From: Jannaschia sp. Os4
Lineage (GTDB): Bacteria > Pseudomonadota > Alphaproteobacteria > Rhodobacterales > Rhodobacteraceae
Assembly (NCBI RefSeq): GCF_016820245.1
Contig: NZ_JAFCAR010000005.1
Span: forward strand, 248,001 to 312,000
Length of the DNA stretch: 64,000 nt
Reading direction: 5' to 3'
A program made the position numbers and the translations under genes. Positions 61,502 to 64,000 of the stretch are shown in pieces (position 1 is the first letter of the stretch; each line of letters opens with the position of its first letter). Under the pieces are notes generated by a model. It saw only the letters and a program-made list of their open reading frames with translations, had not been told where the DNA came from and ran no database searches.

Positions 61502-62062
61502 TCAGGAGCCGCCCATCAGCTCCCGCTCGCGCCGCTTGAGGCCGCGCGCGTCGTAGCCGCGCGCGATGGGGCCGGCGGCGCCGCGGCGGAAGAGCGGGTC
61601 GCGGGGCAGGCAGCCGACGTCGCACAGCATCCGCACCCGGTCGCGCGGCCCGTCCACCAGCCAGAGTCGTCCGCCCGGCGTCGAGACGAAGCCGACGATG
61701 CCCTCCGCCCGGTCCGCGCGCAGGTCCGCGAGCGACGGCACCTCGCTGTCCATGCCCTCGTCGAACCCGCCGTGGGTGTGGAACGAGGCCACCACCTCGC
61801 CGCGCACGCGCGGGTCGTCGCGCGGGGTGCAGCCGTCGGTCGATCCCATGCGGGGCGGGATCGCGCGGTAGTGCCCGTCCGGCGAGCGCACGATGAGGCC
61901 GCAGATCTCGCGCCCCGCGCGGATCGAGTTCGGCTGAAGCTGCGCGAGGATGGCGCGGGCCGTCCCGACGAGGTCCGCGTCCTGCGCGGTGGCGGGCGGG
62001 GCGAGGAGGGCGAGGAGCAGGGCGAGGCGGCGCATCCGGCGACGATGGGGCGCGGACGGCAT
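61502..62062 (-). CDS. Exported JAMM/DUF4329-like putative metallo-isopeptidase
   Basis: This 186-residue protein has a signal peptide (RRMRRLALLLALLAPPATAQ) and then a JAB1/MPN-like fold. Metal-site residues fit the JAMM pattern: E52 in GREICGLIVRS, H95 and H97 in ASFHTHGG, S110 and D113 in SLADLRADR. Later YDARGLKRRERELMG is basic. Function is unknown; the family fold suggests a zinc hydrolase in the periplasm. It is transcribed against its neighbours. I chose the ATG at 62062; a GTG three codons earlier is also possible. Confidence 0.7.
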   Translation of the reverse strand: MPSAPHRRRMRRLALLLALLAPPATAQDADLVGTARAILAQLQPNSIRAGREICGLIVRSPDGHYRAIPPRMGSTDGCTPRDDPRVRGEVVASFHTHGGFDEGMDSEVPSLADLRADRAEGIVGFVSTPGGRLWLVDGPRDRVRMLCDVGCLPRDPLFRRGAAGPIARGYDARGLKRRERELMGGS

Positions 62063-62129
62063 GGCGTCCACTCACGAAACCGCGGGCGCGCGGCTGACGC
62101 CGCGGGCGCGGCGCGCTAGCGTCCCCGTG

Positions 62130-63380
62130 ATGGAGTACGCCCCCCTCGACCTGCCCGACGACCCGCGCCTCGCGGGGAACATCGCCCACTTCGCCGCCGC
62201 GCTGCGGCGCGCGGGGGTGCCCGCCGGGCCGGACCGGGTGCTCCTGGCGGTCCGCGCGGTCGCGGCGGCGGGGTTCACGGATCGTACGGACTTCGCCCAT
62301 GCGCTCGAGGCCGCCTTCGTCCGGCGGCCCGAGCATCGCACGGTCTTCCGGCAGCTGTTCCGCCTCTACTGGCGCGACCCGCGCTTCCTCGAGCACATGA
62401 TGGGGCTGCTGACGCCGACGGTGCGGGGCGTGCAGGAGGAGCGGCGCGCCCGCCCCGCCGAGAAGCGGGCGGCGGAGGCGCTCCTCGGCGAGGCGGACCG
62501 CCCCCGCCCCGAGGCCCCCGAGCCCCCGCCCGAGGCCGTGGAGATCGACGCCTCCGCCACCGCCTCGGCGCGCGAGCGGCTGCGGACGCTCGACTTCGAG
62601 CAGATGTCCACCGCCGAGATGGCCGAGGCGAAGCGGATGCTCGCCACCCTCCGCCTCCCGGTCCCGCCGCTCCCGACCCGCCGCAAGGCCGCGTCGTCCA
62701 CGGGCCGGATCGATCGGCGGGCGACGCTGCGGGCTTCGCTGCGGCGCGGCGAACTCGGCGACCTGCGCCGCCACGTCACCAAGGCCCGCTGGCCGAACCT
62801 CGTGGCGCTCTGCGACATCTCGGGGAGCATGTCGTCCTACTCCCGCGCGCTGCTGCACTTCCTGCACGCGGTGTCGAACGCGAAGGGGCAGGGCTGGGCC
62901 GAGGTGCACAGCTTCACCTTCGGCACCCGCCTCACGAACGTGACCCGGCACCTGCGAACGCGCGACGTTGACGCGGGGTTGGCGGCCGCCGGGGCGCAGG
63001 CGACGGACTGGGAGGGGGGAACGCGGATCGGGGACTCGCTGCACGCCTTCAACCGGGACTGGTCGCGCCGCGTGCTGGGGCAGGGGGCGGTCGTGCTGCT
63101 CGTGACGGACGGGCTGGAACGGGGCAACCCCGAGCGGCTCGGTTTCGAGGCGCGGCGGCTGCACCTGACCGCCCGGCGGGTGATCTGGCTGAACCCCTTG
63201 CTGCGCTGGGACGGGTTCGCGCCGAAGGCGGCCGGGGTGCGGGCGCTGCTGCCCCACGTGGATCTGCTGCGCGCCGGCCATTCGGTCGCCGCGCTGGAGG
63301 GGCTGGCCGCCGCGCTGGACGCCGGCGGCGACGACGCGCTCTTGGCGCGGATGCGCGCATCCCTTCGCGGCGGCGGCTGA
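62130..63380 (+). CDS. VWA-domain protein (CoxE-like)
   Basis: This 416-residue protein has a helical N-terminal half (LAGNIAHFAAALRRAGVPAG then LFRLYWRDPRFLEHMMGLLT) and a C-terminal von Willebrand A domain with a MIDAS site DISGSMSSYSRALLHFLHAV near 229 and TDWEGGTRIGDSLHAFNRDW near 289. It is of the CoxE type that works with MoxR ATPases to assemble metal cofactors. The partner MoxR gene is upstream, separated by two genes, one in the opposite orientation. Confidence 0.9.
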   Translation: MEYAPLDLPDDPRLAGNIAHFAAALRRAGVPAGPDRVLLAVRAVAAAGFTDRTDFAHALEAAFVRRPEHRTVFRQLFRLYWRDPRFLEHMMGLLTPTVRGVQEERRARPAEKRAAEALLGEADRPRPEAPEPPPEAVEIDASATASARERLRTLDFEQMSTAEMAEAKRMLATLRLPVPPLPTRRKAASSTGRIDRRATLRASLRRGELGDLRRHVTKARWPNLVALCDISGSMSSYSRALLHFLHAVSNAKGQGWAEVHSFTFGTRLTNVTRHLRTRDVDAGLAAAGAQATDWEGGTRIGDSLHAFNRDWSRRVLGQGAVVLLVTDGLERGNPERLGFEARRLHLTARRVIWLNPLLRWDGFAPKAAGVRALLPHVDLLRAGHSVAALEGLAAALDAGGDDALLARMRASLRGGG

Positions 63381-63477
63381 CATCCGGCGACGGCCCGCCG
63401 GTCATCCGATGACATGCGCGTTCCGGGAACCGCCTCCCCATCTGCCCGTTCACGACAGGCACATCCGGGAGAGTTCC

Positions 63478-64000
63478 ATGCCCCTGCTTCGCAACGCCAC
63501 CGCCCTCGCCACGAGCCTCGCGCTGGTGGTGCCCACCGTCCCCGCCTTCGCCCAGTCCGACCGCGCCGCCGCCCGGCAGGAGGCCCGCGAGGCCTGCCGG
63601 GCCGAGGGCCTGCGCGGTCGCGACGAGGTGCGGCCCTGCATCCTGCAGCGCCTCGCCGACCAAGGCTTCGACGTGAACGAGGCGGAGGCCGAGGCCGAGG
63701 CGGCCGTGGAGGAGCTGGTCGAGGAATCGGAGGCCGTGGTCGAGGATGTCGTGGAGGCCCCCGTCGAGGAGGCCCCCGTCGTCGAGGAGGTGGTCGAGGC
63801 GCCGGCCGAGGCGGAGCCCGTCGAGGAGGTCGCGGAGACGCCGACCGAGGAGGTGATCGAGGAGATCGTCGAGGAGGGCGGCGACGGCGTCGCCGACGTG
63901 GCCGAGGAGGTGCAGGTGCCCGAGGCGGTCGAGGAGGCCCCCGCCGTCGAGGCGGTGGAGGCTGCGCCCGAGGCCCCGGAGGCACCCGTCGAGGCCGAGA
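63478..64000 (+). CDS. Acidic exported repeat protein, cut by the window edge (probably OmpA-type)
   Basis: The first 174 codons are visible. A signal peptide (NATALATSLALVVPTVPAFA) is followed by SDRAAARQEAREACRAEGLR and a short cysteine-containing head (C40, C55), then a long Glu/Val/Ala/Pro-rich low-complexity region (EEAPVVEEVVEAPAEAEPVE and similar). Many Rhodobacteraceae OmpA-family proteins have such a leader before the peptidoglycan-binding domain; that domain would lie past the window end. A GGGAGAG ribosome site precedes the ATG at 63478. Confidence 0.8.
   Translation, partial: MPLLRNATALATSLALVVPTVPAFAQSDRAAARQEAREACRAEGLRGRDEVRPCILQRLADQGFDVNEAEAEAEAAVEELVEESEAVVEDVVEAPVEEAPVVEEVVEAPAEAEPVEEVAETPTEEVIEEIVEEGGDGVADVAEEVQVPEAVEEAPAVEAVEAAPEAPEAPVEAE

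Overview
The window is about 70% G+C throughout and reads as a chromosomal segment of a member of the Rhodobacteraceae (Alphaproteobacteria). Supporting signs are the argS / SPOR protein / nagZ / scpA / scpB order, glnB-glnA beside the NAD(P)HX repair gene, an ScfR-type short-chain acyl regulator, an Lrp-hpd divergon, pntAB, and several families typical of this group (DUF1178, DUF3422, DUF2945, RSP_2648-like PIN). Both strands carry very long antisense open frames, a side effect of strong G/C third-position bias; they were left out. I see no insertion sequence, integrase, prophage or CRISPR array.

Layout. 1-12333: acetyl-CoA synthetase and a complete branched-chain-amino-acid-type ABC importer (transcribed leftward) diverge from an ScfR regulator, a single-domain response regulator, a small two-helix membrane protein, a solute-symporter/histidine-kinase fusion and an HpcH/HpaI aldolase (transcribed rightward). 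Together they look like a short-chain acid uptake, activation and sensing island. 12530-14452: a 48-residue protein, rRNA methyltransferase RlmI and a PIN nuclease. 14453-14778: a spacer made of a repeated element. 14779-16397: histone-deacetylase-like protein and periplasmic glutathione peroxidase. 16482-19862: DUF1178, an SDR and molybdate importer modABC, tightly overlapped. 19863-20064: a third copy of the repeat. 20065-25577: condensin accessory proteins ScpB and ScpA, NagZ, SPOR protein and ArgS. 25639-29174: YcaQ-like glycosylase, a secreted protein, glnA and glnB. 29323-34912: Nnr, tRNA-Leu(UAG), glycerate kinase, DUF1499 and a Kef-type antiporter. 34948-37534: Lrp regulator divergent from hpd, then a cupin sugar isomerase preceded by a helically phased repeat array. 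37812-41676: outer-membrane protein with a poly-Asp tract, then pntAB. 41778-49504: SDR-kynU, DUF3422, a methyltransferase/acyl-CoA dehydrogenase operon divergent from a phosphotransferase, and cobS. 49602-55212: sugar dehydrogenase, a copper-storage-like protein, a zinc-protease-like protein, cpdB, rhomboid and GNAT. 55421-56663: rpsF-rpsR-rplI with a clear promoter and terminator. 57039-64000: CAP-RTX protein, YceI, glutaryl-CoA dehydrogenase, a MoxR/VWA pair with two interposed genes, and the start of an acidic, probably OmpA-type, exported protein.

Genes are densely packed. ATGA, GTGA, TTGA and TGATG stop/start overlaps are common and imply translational coupling. Two convergent pairs share one CTAG as the stop codon on both strands. 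The most interesting features are the acetate/short-chain acid sensory island with its uncharacterised membrane protein, a dispersed repeat confined to convergent spacers, and the phased 11-bp array before the sugar isomerase.
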